This document shows, one piece after another, positions 44,232 through 53,094 of a stretch of 53,094 bases of DNA; the stretch's first letter is position 1, and each line of letters starts with the position of its first letter. The notes under the pieces are model-generated. The model did no database searches and was not told the origin of the DNA. It saw only the letters and a list, made by a program, of their open reading frames with translations. The stretch is taken from the NCBI RefSeq assembly GCF_000400365.1, contig NZ_BAOG01000005.1, positions 1 to 53,094 of the forward strand, in the 5' to 3' direction. The stretch is from Vibrio jasicida CAIM 1864 = LMG 25398. GTDB taxonomy: Bacteria > Pseudomonadota > Gammaproteobacteria > Enterobacterales > Vibrionaceae. Made by a program: the position numbers and the translations under genes.

Positions 44232-44307
44232 TATTACTCTCCGTGTAGTCGTTTCACGATTGGGGATTTACATCATGTTAAATTTTTATTAACAACACAT
44301 TCCCTAG

Positions 44308-44323
44308 AGCAATTGAAATGCCA
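44308..44323 (-). promoter_or_regulatory. Sigma-54 promoter of the TAXI-TRAP/lhgO operon
   Basis: On the minus strand TGGCATTTCAATTGCT matches TGGCAC-N5-TTGCT with exact GG-to-GC spacing and one changed base. It lies 77 nt before the binding-protein start. Confidence 0.82.
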
Positions 44324-44371
44324 ACTTTTAACCCTTTGTATTTATTGAACTAAGTGCTGAAAGACATCAAA

Positions 44372-44427
44372 AATGAGCAAAATCATGCTGATTTGATAGC
44401 AAAGTAATGAGCAAGATCTTGCTCATT
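44372..44427 (-). promoter_or_regulatory. Twin palindromic activator sites upstream of the sigma-54 promoter
   Basis: At 44406-44427 the arms AATGAGCAAGA and TCTTGCTCATT form a perfect 22-bp palindrome. At 44372-44393 is a second, imperfect copy (AATGAGCAAAA, TCATGCTGATT). Centres are 34 bp apart, about three helical turns, and lie upstream of the promoter as enhancer sites do. The DctD-like activator encoded at 46442 is the obvious candidate ligand. Confidence 0.7.
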
Positions 44428-44863
44428 GAAGAGAAGAAGGTTGTACGCCTAGATCGCAAAAGGTTAATAAAATGTGATCAAGACAAAATAAATGCACGAT
44501 TCACTAATAAGCAATATTTTGCCGATGCAATTTTGGGTTGAACTGCAACTAATGAGCGTCTTAACAATAAGAAGAAAAAGCGCATCATTCTAAACTGCTC
44601 ACTTTATCAGCGGAGGTTTATAGCCTAAACGACTACAAATAGCACAAAAATACAGCAAAACAAGTCATGTTACAGAAATGAAAAGTCATTTATTCTAATT
44701 TTGAATTTAAAAAGCAGTTCGATCCACCAGTTCAGAAACAAACGTTGACCGTATCAACTTATTTTCTACTTCGGGGTTGTGCCAATAGCCCTATGTTCGT
44801 TAGGGTAGAAACACGCCAAGGCAAACGTATTCCTTGGTATTTTTTCGTCATTAAGGATCATCC
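44428..44863. other. Intergenic region between the TRAP operon and the brnQ leader
   Basis: These bases carry the brnQ promoter on the plus strand. A small hairpin is visible at 44791-44806 (CCCTA, TTAGGG). I find no gene or known RNA. Confidence 0.4.
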
Positions 44864-44953
44864 ATGTCAGCAACTGCGCAATTACAATTCGCTTTAAAAC
44901 GCCCATCAGGCGTTGCTGCTGCGATCCTCCTGCTCTCTCTGAAACTGATTTAG
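44864..44953 (+). CDS. Leucine-rich leader peptide of brnQ
   Basis: This 29-codon frame starts at ATG 44864 with AAGGA (44852-44856) before it and ends in TAG. The last nine residues are ILLLSLKLI, with six Leu/Ile codons close together, and the peptide has seven Leu in all. An AACGCC/GGCGTT hairpin lies inside its coding sequence (44898-44914) and two exclusive hairpins follow it. This is the layout of the ilv/leu attenuation leaders. It is placed directly before a branched-chain amino acid carrier gene. Confidence 0.7.
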   Translation: MSATAQLQFALKRPSGVAAAILLLSLKLI

Positions 44954-45002
44954 AGCTGACAGGCTATATCTAAACTTTCTGTCAGCTTGAGAAGAAGCTG
45001 AC
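44954..45002 (+). promoter_or_regulatory. Mutually exclusive hairpins of the brnQ attenuator
   Basis: AGCTGACAG (44954-44962) pairs with CTGTCAGCT (44979-44987). Alternatively GTCAGCTT (44981-44988) pairs with AAGCTGAC (44995-45002). They share 44981-44987, so only one can form. No T-run follows the second hairpin, so output may be translational or Rho-dependent rather than a simple terminator. A CTCCTC near 45016 could pair with the brnQ ribosome site GAGGAA. Confidence 0.6.
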
Positions 45003-45067
45003 GGGAACACCACATACTCCTCCCATTCCTTTCAGTTTCTTCCAAGCGAAACATAAGAGGAATAACA

Positions 45068-46378
45068 ATGTTAAGCGCACGCAATATCGCCGCTTTGGGC
45101 TTCATGACTTTCGCCATGTACTTAGGCGCGGGTAACCTGATCTTCCCTCCATTTTTGGGCTACCAAGCAGGTGAAAACTTTCTGAGCGGGATGTCTGGCT
45201 TCCTCTTAACGGGCGTAGGTCTGCCTGCGATGGCACTGGTGATGGTGGCTATCGTGAACGGTTCAGACAAATTAACCGCTGCCCTACCTAAACCTTTGGC
45301 GACCAGTTTTTGGGTAATGGTGTTTATCGTGATTGGTCCTGCGTTCGTAATACCACGTGCCATTACCGTCGCTTACCAATTTAGCTTTGCACCAATGTTT
45401 GGTAATGCCGCTTTGGTGCCTTTCACTATTGCCTTCTGTGCTATCACCATTCTATTTGCCCTATATCCGGGTAAGTTGGTCGACAACCTAGGTAAGATCT
45501 TAACGCCTGCCTTGATGGCTATCTTAATCATCATGTCTGTGACGGCTTTGATTTCTCCTGCAGGTGAGCTAACCACAGCAACCGGTCCATACGTATCTGG
45601 CGCATTTGCTGAAGGCTTGACCCAAGGCTACATGACCATGGATGCGCTAGGTTCTATCGGTTTTGGTTGGATTATCTTCCGCGCGATTCGTAGCATGGGT
45701 GTGGATTGTCCGAAAGCCACTGCAAAATACACGCTAATCGCAGCTCTGATGTACGCGGTTGCCATGGCATTTGTTTACATCTCATTAGCTTACATTGGTT
45801 CGACGAGCTCGTACTTGGGTTCTGAGTTCAGCAATGGTGGCGACATCTTAACGGCGTTCACCTTCAGCCACTTCGGCGCATTTGGCTCACTATTACTAGG
45901 TGCCGTGATGGTATTGGCGTGTTTGACTACTGCTATCGGCGTAACCACAGCAGGCAGTGAGTTTTACGACAACACTTTCAGCAAAGTGAACTACAAAGGC
46001 TGCGTGATCACGACCATGGTATTGGCAGGTTTGATCGCTAACGTAGGTCTAGAGCAACTATTGGCGATCACATTGCCAGCGGTTGTGGCGCTTCACCCAG
46101 TCGCGATTGCGTTGATGATCATGGCACCAGTGCGCAACAAGATGTCGCAAATCATGGTCGTCGCGACGGCGTTCACTGCTCTAACGTTTGGCTGCGTTGA
46201 TGCGCTGCACATCCTAGGTTACATGCCAGAAGCCGCAAACCAATGGTTAGATAGCAACATGCCGCTGTACCACTACTTTGCAAGCTGGATTGTTCCAACG
46301 ATTGCTATGGTGATTGTGGGTGTAGTCTTTACCCGCAAGGCAACTCAGCAACATACCGAGTTGGCAAACCAAGCCTAG
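45068..46378 (+). CDS. brnQ: Branched-chain amino acid:cation symporter
   Basis: This is a 436-residue inner-membrane carrier of the LIVCS family with about 12 hydrophobic segments. Family motifs GAGNLIFPPFLGYQAG near the N-terminus and GFGWIIFRAIRSMG are present. It takes up Leu, Ile and Val with Na+ or H+. AAGAGGAA precedes the ATG. The leucine-rich leader and hairpins upstream indicate control by branched-chain aminoacyl-tRNA supply. It ends in a bidirectional terminator. Confidence 0.94.
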   Translation: MLSARNIAALGFMTFAMYLGAGNLIFPPFLGYQAGENFLSGMSGFLLTGVGLPAMALVMVAIVNGSDKLTAALPKPLATSFWVMVFIVIGPAFVIPRAITVAYQFSFAPMFGNAALVPFTIAFCAITILFALYPGKLVDNLGKILTPALMAILIIMSVTALISPAGELTTATGPYVSGAFAEGLTQGYMTMDALGSIGFGWIIFRAIRSMGVDCPKATAKYTLIAALMYAVAMAFVYISLAYIGSTSSYLGSEFSNGGDILTAFTFSHFGAFGSLLLGAVMVLACLTTAIGVTTAGSEFYDNTFSKVNYKGCVITTMVLAGLIANVGLEQLLAITLPAVVALHPVAIALMIMAPVRNKMSQIMVVATAFTALTFGCVDALHILGYMPEAANQWLDSNMPLYHYFASWIVPTIAMVIVGVVFTRKATQQHTELANQA

Positions 46379-46412
46379 ATTGGCGAATACCTCAACAAAA
46401 AGTACCTCAACA

Positions 46413-46440
46413 AAAAACGGCTTCCTTAGAAGCCGTTTTT
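46413..46440. terminator. Bidirectional terminator
   Basis: AAAAACGGCTTC pairs with GAAGCCGTTTTT (46429-46440), with A/T runs on both sides. It lies between brnQ and the sigma-54 regulator gene. Confidence 0.92.
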
Positions 46441-46441
46441 T

Positions 46442-47791
46442 CTATGTATAGTCAGAGCGATTCAAACCAAACTTCTGCATCTTTTGGTTGAGGGTTCGAC
46501 GCGGTAAATCTAGCTCGACCATCACATCCGTAATTCGTCCTTGGTGTCGAACTAGCGAGTCATGCAGCACTTTACGTTCAAAGTTGTGGAGCTGAATCGC
46601 CAACGGAACGCCTGCTTGTGTCTCTTCGGTTGTAGAAGATGGTCGACTGGAGAGAATTTCCATTACGGAGACAGTTTCATCCAGTGCAAAACGCATCGCT
46701 ACATTTCTCAACTCACGAACGTTCCCAGGCCAAGCATAAGCCAGAACAGCTTTTCTATCGGCTTCACTCAATGGACGACTCTCAGGGTTACTTTTCAGGG
46801 CAAAGTGTTCGAACAAGATCAACGCGTCTTCTTCTCGCTCACGCAATGGTGGTAAATAGATCTGCGCCACATTGAGCCGATAATACAAATCCTGACGAAA
46901 CTCATCATGATCATTGAGATCTTCTTTCGCGGCGGCGATCACTCTCAAATTAACCGAGATCTGCTGATTACCCCCAACGCGCTCCACCGTATGTTCTTGT
47001 AATGAACGCAACACTTTCACCTGCATAGATAGCGGCATACTCTCTATTTCATCAAAAAATAAGGTGCCTTTATCCGCGTATTCCAACTTACCAATGCGCT
47101 TTTTACCTGCTCCAGTAAATGCCCCAGCTTCATGCCCAAACAGCTCACTTTCAAACAGGTTCTCAGGAATAGCGCCACAGTTGATTGGCACAAAATGATG
47201 AGCTCGACGTTGGCTTTCATTATGCAAACTGGTCGCCACCAACTCTTTACCACAACCTGTTTCACCGTAAATGATCACGTTGGTATCAATGCGTGCTAAC
47301 TTGGCAACTTGTTCTCTAAGCTGTTGCATCACTCGGCTTCGCCCAATCAGCACTTCCTCTAAACCGCTCACGCTCGATAGATACTCTTGGCGATCTTGAG
47401 TAGAAGTTTGTGCGCGATAGCTTTCTACCGCTTCGGTCACTCGTTGGGATAAGCGCTCTGGTTGGAAAGGTTTCTCGATAAAATCGAACGCACCGTTTTG
47501 TAATGCGCCTACCGCCATATCAACGTCACCATGTCCGGTGATCAAGATAATCGGCGTTGGAATGTGATTGGCAATCAGGCTTTCTAGTATCGACAAACCA
47601 TCGGTGTCTGGCAGGCGAACATCACTGACAATCGCATCAAATTCTTGGCTAAGAATGGCCGCTTTGCCCTCTTTGCCTAAACTGAATGCGGTCACATCAA
47701 ACCCCGCCAGTTGCAGCCATTGGCTGGTAGCCTGACGAACAATGTCATCGTCTTCGATAAGTGCAATTTTAGGGATGTCGTCAAAAGCCAT
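46442..47791 (-). CDS. Sigma-54-dependent response regulator (DctD-like)
   Basis: This is a 449-residue NtrC-family activator. The receiver domain (about 8-125) has the phospho-Asp in IVSDVRLPDTDG. The AAA+ domain (about 145-375) has Walker A GETGCGKE and the sigma-54 contact GAFTGA. A Fis-type HTH ends the protein (DVMVELDLPRRTLNQKMQKFG). It is divergent from its sensor kinase. Its sequence resembles DctD, which activates C4-dicarboxylate transport. The most likely target here is the sigma-54 promoter of the TAXI-TRAP operon. Confidence 0.93.
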   Translation of the reverse strand: MAFDDIPKIALIEDDDIVRQATSQWLQLAGFDVTAFSLGKEGKAAILSQEFDAIVSDVRLPDTDGLSILESLIANHIPTPIILITGHGDVDMAVGALQNGAFDFIEKPFQPERLSQRVTEAVESYRAQTSTQDRQEYLSSVSGLEEVLIGRSRVMQQLREQVAKLARIDTNVIIYGETGCGKELVATSLHNESQRRAHHFVPINCGAIPENLFESELFGHEAGAFTGAGKKRIGKLEYADKGTLFFDEIESMPLSMQVKVLRSLQEHTVERVGGNQQISVNLRVIAAAKEDLNDHDEFRQDLYYRLNVAQIYLPPLREREEDALILFEHFALKSNPESRPLSEADRKAVLAYAWPGNVRELRNVAMRFALDETVSVMEILSSRPSSTTEETQAGVPLAIQLHNFERKVLHDSLVRHQGRITDVMVELDLPRRTLNQKMQKFGLNRSDYT

Positions 47792-47969
47792 GAGTTACTG
47801 CCTGCTTTATGGGATGGGAAAGAAATCGCTCTTTATTAACGGTAGCAAAAACCACTGAGGAGAAAAGGAGCTAGATCTCACTTCTTGCTTACAAGTCTTT
47901 AACATCCAACCAGTTAGGCGCACTCTTTAATGACTGTCGGTGAGAACGCACTAGCTGAATGGAGTCAGT

Positions 47970-50030
47970 ATGCAGCGCAAAAGGAATGGCAAAACATGGC
48001 TTGTGGTCGCAATTGCGGCAGTGCTGATGTTGTCTTGCTATAGCGCCAGCAGAGAGGTGGCTCGTCAGTGGTTGAGCGTACAAACTCAAACCGAAGCTCA
48101 ACAAAAACTGCTCGACTATATTGGTGAAGTTCGCCGTGCACTCAAACGCTTCTATCACCTGCCTTATCTCGTCACCAATAACCCTAAAACCATCGCGTTT
48201 GTGAAAGGGAGTCTGACTTATTACGAGCCATTGCAAACCCAACTGACTCAGCTAGATAAAGCCGCCAATACGGAAGGCTGGCTAATCCTGTCTAACTCTG
48301 GCGAAGTATTGGTCTCGAGTTTAATCGAAGAGCGCTTTAGCCTGTCTGACCGAAAAGCCATTGTGGAACAAATTCACAATCAAGGTGGTGGGGTTTCCTT
48401 GGTGAACAAAACCAAAGGTTCGAGTCCGTTGTATTATCTTGCAGCCCCTATCTACGACGGTCTGGATATCGCAGGTATTGTCGTGGTGCAAATCAACCTC
48501 AGCCTGTTGACCGAACAGACCATTACCAGCCAAGACATCATTACGTTGCAAAATCGCCAGCAACGCTTTTTCCTATCAAGCAGCTCTCTCTACAACGCTG
48601 ATTGGTTTAACGAACCAAGCAACACCGTTCAATTAGAAACTCAACGTTTGTACGACAACACCAATATCAACCTATGGACGCTCAATCAGCAACGCTATTT
48701 TGCGCACACCGTAAAGTTAGATGATTTGAATTGGTACGTAAGCTACCTCACCCCTTCTAAGCCGATTCAACAAACCATCAATGTGATTGGTTGGAGTGTA
48801 GCAGCGCTGCTCTTATTGGTTGTATTACTCGTCATCATTGGCTTACAACGCCGCCAAAAGCACATCAACCAACAAAGAATTCAAGCTCTGTTGGAAGAGT
48901 CCCAACGCCGCTTGAAACAGATGATCAATAAGACCCACGTTGGTTTGCTATTGATTGATGAACAAGGGCAACTGTTCGATCTCAACCCAATGGCGAAGCG
49001 TTTATTCTGTTTACCAGAAAGCGTCAATCGACACGCTTTTGCTTGGGAGTTATTCGATGCAGGCAACCCCAATTCCACCACACTCAAGTTGCTTAAGGAT
49101 TTACCTAAACATAAAGAGCTCGCAGAGATCAGCACGGTCGAAACCATCGCCAGACGCAGTGACGGTAGCGTCTTCCCTGTCTTGTTCTCACTGACCAGTT
49201 TCCCTTGGCATGGCGAGCAGTATTTCCTTGCGACGATCATCGACATCAGCAAGCGGAAAAAAGCCGAGCAATCACTGCAACAGGTCAACCAAGAGCTGGC
49301 GCAGCGAGTAGAAGAGCGAACTCAAGCGCTAAAAGAAGCGCAAAGCCAGTTAATTGAATCGAGCAAAATGGCCGCTTTGGGTCGCATGTCGAGCGCGATT
49401 ACTCATGAGCTCAATCAGCCACTGACGGGCTTGCGCACCCTGCTCACCACGAACGAGCTACTAGCAGAACGCGGTGAAACCGAGATGATGAAAGCTAACA
49501 ACGTATTGGTCCAGAAGCTGATTGATCGCATGGCAAGCATGACTAGTCAGCTAAAGACGTTTGCCTATAACAAACCAGAAAGCTTGCAGGCAATTTCTCT
49601 TACCTCCGCACTCGAAGAGACCTTACGCGTTTATCAATCTCAATTAGACAAGGTGGATGTGCGTGTCCGGGTTCCTCATGACTTACCTAACATCATGGGT
49701 GAAGAACAACGACTGCTTCAGGTGCTCGGTAATCTTGTCTCGAATGCGCTAGACGCAATGAACAACACCACCAACCCGCAGCTCAACTTGATCGTCAACC
49801 CAACCGGCAATCGGGTCGAACTGATCGTCAGTGATAATGGCTGCGGCGTGTCAGATGAGATGCTTGAGTCCATGTTCGAGCCCTTCCAAACCTCAAAGAA
49901 AATTGGGGAAGGATTGGGGCTAGGTTTAGCAATTACGGCCAACAATATGCGTGATATGAATGGACAAATTAGCGTGCATAAGAATGAACAAAATGGGCTG
50001 ACTTTCACTTTGTTTTTCAAATCAGCCTAG
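47970..50030 (+). CDS. DctB-like sensor histidine kinase
   Basis: This is a 686-residue inner-membrane kinase. TM1 is at about 8-26, a periplasmic Cache-like domain at about 30-265 senses a ligand, and TM2 at about 270-290 is rich in Leu and Val. A PAS domain (about 315-425), a coiled coil and a dimerisation domain follow, with phospho-His in SSAITHELNQPL, then HATPase_c with NLVSNALDAM and GEGLGLGLAI. This is the DctB plan for dicarboxylate sensing. GGAGTC precedes the ATG. The gap of 178 nt to the regulator gene holds the divergent promoters. Confidence 0.93.
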   Translation: MQRKRNGKTWLVVAIAAVLMLSCYSASREVARQWLSVQTQTEAQQKLLDYIGEVRRALKRFYHLPYLVTNNPKTIAFVKGSLTYYEPLQTQLTQLDKAANTEGWLILSNSGEVLVSSLIEERFSLSDRKAIVEQIHNQGGGVSLVNKTKGSSPLYYLAAPIYDGLDIAGIVVVQINLSLLTEQTITSQDIITLQNRQQRFFLSSSSLYNADWFNEPSNTVQLETQRLYDNTNINLWTLNQQRYFAHTVKLDDLNWYVSYLTPSKPIQQTINVIGWSVAALLLLVVLLVIIGLQRRQKHINQQRIQALLEESQRRLKQMINKTHVGLLLIDEQGQLFDLNPMAKRLFCLPESVNRHAFAWELFDAGNPNSTTLKLLKDLPKHKELAEISTVETIARRSDGSVFPVLFSLTSFPWHGEQYFLATIIDISKRKKAEQSLQQVNQELAQRVEERTQALKEAQSQLIESSKMAALGRMSSAITHELNQPLTGLRTLLTTNELLAERGETEMMKANNVLVQKLIDRMASMTSQLKTFAYNKPESLQAISLTSALEETLRVYQSQLDKVDVRVRVPHDLPNIMGEEQRLLQVLGNLVSNALDAMNNTTNPQLNLIVNPTGNRVELIVSDNGCGVSDEMLESMFEPFQTSKKIGEGLGLGLAITANNMRDMNGQISVHKNEQNGLTFTLFFKSA

Positions 50031-50165
50031 GTTGATATTGATTACAAAATCATCATTAGAACTAGGCATCCCCGCTGTTTGAGAAAAACACGATCTCGAT
50101 ACAAGAATCCCTCCTTGACCTACACTATTCTCAAGCAAATAGAACGAATAACTTCCGAACGATAA

Positions 50166-51569
<1,404 letters not shown>

Positions 51570-51616
51570 GTTACTTGTCTAGATATAAAGTGCATGTGTA
51601 TTTAGATAGAAAAAAC

Positions 51617-51640
51617 AAAGCCCTGCAAACGCAGGGCTTT
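51617..51640. terminator. Bidirectional terminator
   Basis: AAAGCCCTGC, loop AAAC, GCAGGGCTTT, with A and T runs on either side. It separates the GH1 gene from the converging phosphatase gene. Confidence 0.9.
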
Positions 51641-51675
51641 TCTTATTCCCGATATTCAGTCGTATGACCTATTGG

Positions 51676-53094
51676 TTAAACACCAATTTCACCACCGTCT
51701 TCACGGCGAATAACCACCGTCGCGGCACGTGGACGCAGTGTCATCCCTGCAGGTGTTTCTTCTGCTGCATTGTCGCTGTAAGGCCAGTTGCCTGGGTGCT
51801 GAATGTTCACGAACAGAGACTTGTAATCTGGGCTAATGGTAAAGCCCGTCACTTCACAGCCGTTAGGGCCAACGAAGAAACGTTTCAACTCAGCTTGGTT
51901 TTCTGCACCGATCACTTCTTGTGTGCCGTTTTCATCCGTCAGCTTAGAAGGTACAACCGCAAGCATTTGGTCATTGGTGTAAGACGTCACTTCATCTGCA
52001 CCGTTGTCCGTTTGAATCCACAGAATGCCGCGAGGATCAAACGCTAAGCCGTCTGGGCTCGCAAACTGGTTAAGCTCGGTCAAGCTCGAACGGTTAGTGT
52101 CCGCATCACCGTTTGCTGGAGAGCCAAACACAAAGATATCCCACGTAAAGTCTGTTGCTGCTTCGCCTTCATCCCAACGGATTACGTGACCAAACTTGTT
52201 GTTCAAACGTGGGTTTGCAGGGTTAGTTTCCTCTGTACGCTTGGTGTTGTTCGTTAGCGTCAGGTAAACCGAGCCTGTGAATGGGTCAACGGTACACCAC
52301 TCTGGGCGATCCATTGGCGTCGCACCAACAAGGTCAGCTGCACCCGCCGTATTCAAGATGATTTCTGCTAGAGAATTGAAGCTGTCTGCAAGTGTGCCAC
52401 CAGAAGCCGTCGTGCTGTCTAGCGTCAGTGGTAGCCAAGTACCAGAGCTGTCCTCGTTGAAGCGCGCCACATACAGTGTGCCTTCATCCATGTACTTGTC
52501 ACCCATCGCCAAGCGGTTATCAGGGTTAGCATCCGCAGGATCCCACGCTGCCGCAGATTCAAATTTGTATAGGTACTCAAAGCGAGAGTCGTGACCAGAG
52601 TAGAATACCACTGGTTTGCCTTCTTCAAGCTTGCCGAATGTACAGCCTTCATGGCGGAAGCGGCCTAGTGCAGTACGCTTCTTCGCACGCGAGTTTTGCG
52701 TATAAGGGTCGATTTCAACAATGTAACCATGGCCGTTCGCCTCGTTACGGTAATCGTCCAATGCGCTTGCGCCTGTTGGTTCTACATTGAATCGCGTGAA
52801 CTCGTCCAAACGCTCTTCCGCATTACCCGCTAACGTTTCCCATAGGTAACGAGTGCTTGTGTCATCAACACCAATACGATCTTGTTCTTCAGTACGAACA
52901 CCAGCGTTAACAAAGTAACCCGGCCAGTTCTCTTCACACGTTAGGTAAGTCCCCCAAGGCGTAAAACCATTGCCACAGTTGTTCAGTGTGCCGCGCGCTT
53001 GGCTGCCATCTTGCGAGAAGCGAGTCACGGTCAATTCTGTATTCGCGACAGGGCCAGAAAGATCCATGACTGTCGCGCCAGTGTAACGGCGGGT
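51676..53094 (-). CDS. PhoX-family phosphatase (DUF839), partial at the window edge
   Basis: The frame stays open to the last base, so only the C-terminal 472 codons are visible; the N-terminus with its Tat signal lies beyond the window. PhoX-like blocks are NNCGNGFTPWGTYLTCEENW, YIVEIDPYTQNSRAKKRTALGRFRHEG, GHDSRFEYLYKFES, PEWCTVDPFTGSVYLTLTNN and SPDGLAFDPRGILWIQTDNG. These are the metal-binding beta-propeller elements of PhoX, a Ca/Fe alkaline phosphatase. Together with the phn genes it suggests phosphorus scavenging, though they are not linked in one operon. Confidence 0.9.
   Translation of the reverse strand, partial: TRRYTGATVMDLSGPVANTELTVTRFSQDGSQARGTLNNCGNGFTPWGTYLTCEENWPGYFVNAGVRTEEQDRIGVDDTSTRYLWETLAGNAEERLDEFTRFNVEPTGASALDDYRNEANGHGYIVEIDPYTQNSRAKKRTALGRFRHEGCTFGKLEEGKPVVFYSGHDSRFEYLYKFESAAAWDPADANPDNRLAMGDKYMDEGTLYVARFNEDSSGTWLPLTLDSTTASGGTLADSFNSLAEIILNTAGAADLVGATPMDRPEWCTVDPFTGSVYLTLTNNTKRTEETNPANPRLNNKFGHVIRWDEGEAATDFTWDIFVFGSPANGDADTNRSSLTELNQFASPDGLAFDPRGILWIQTDNGADEVTSYTNDQMLAVVPSKLTDENGTQEVIGAENQAELKRFFVGPNGCEVTGFTISPDYKSLFVNIQHPGNWPYSDNAAEETPAGMTLRPRAATVVIRREDGGEIGV

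Overview
The window reads as a chromosomal segment of a marine Vibrio of the parahaemolyticus/alginolyticus (Harveyi) group. The best marker is a 418-residue thermolabile haemolysin (tlh) beside a large secreted subtilase. Other support comes from a Qrr quorum-sensing RNA, a tRNA-Leu(GAG) and many Vibrio-type DUF genes. Placement on the smaller chromosome is an inference from memory of where tlh sits in V. parahaemolyticus. I see no insertion sequence, CRISPR array, integron or prophage.

Layout. 1-380: inverted-repeat-rich DNA and a terminator. 0.4-5.1 kb: 2-aminoethylphosphonate (AEP) locus, with a lone binding protein divergent from phnW-pbfA-phnX and two matching TGGT-N4-ACCA operators. 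5.2-9.6 kb: secreted subtilase with a stand-alone I9-type inhibitor, then tlh with a likely Fur box. 9.7-18.7 kb: small housekeeping and unknown genes (DUF3626, lipoprotein, Nudix, YjjG, LysR, acetyltransferase, OsmC, MsrAB, DUF2256). 18.8-22.4 kb: light-repair operon (Cry-DASH, iron-sulphur (6-4) photolyase, SDR) joined by 1-nt TGATG/TAATG overlaps. 22.7-27.8 kb: two diguanylate cyclases, a free-standing malate-synthase-G-like domain divergent from a RamB-like regulator, and a qrr small RNA with sigma-54 promoter and LuxO sites. 28-34.7 kb: AlkB, DUF3541, XRE regulator, a degenerate GlgC-like protein, nupC with a long structured leader, tRNA-Leu, DUF2913. 34.7-37.7 kb: orphan nqrB upstream of tnaC-tnaA. 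37.8-39.7 kb: secreted cystatin-like protein and an AT-rich insert with a GH19 lysozyme-like enzyme overlapping a probable periplasmic partner. 39.8-50 kb: TAXI-type TRAP transporter plus L-2-hydroxyglutarate oxidase, brnQ with a leucine-rich leader peptide, and a divergent DctB/DctD-like two-component system. 50.2-53.1 kb: GH1 6-phospho-beta-glucosidase and the C-terminal part of a PhoX-family phosphatase cut by the window edge.

Most notable connections. (1) The TAXI-TRAP/lhgO operon has a -24/-12 promoter with exact spacing and two similar 22-bp palindromes upstream. The only sigma-54 activator gene in the window is a few kilobases away, so a complete sensing-uptake-oxidation module is likely. 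(2) brnQ is preceded by a 29-codon leader ending in a leucine/isoleucine-rich run and followed by two mutually exclusive hairpins, the architecture of amino-acid attenuation. (3) The GlgC-like protein has lost its key catalytic motifs. (4) The GH19 gene pair resembles an effector-immunity pair. All functional links are inferences from sequence and context; nothing here was searched against a database.
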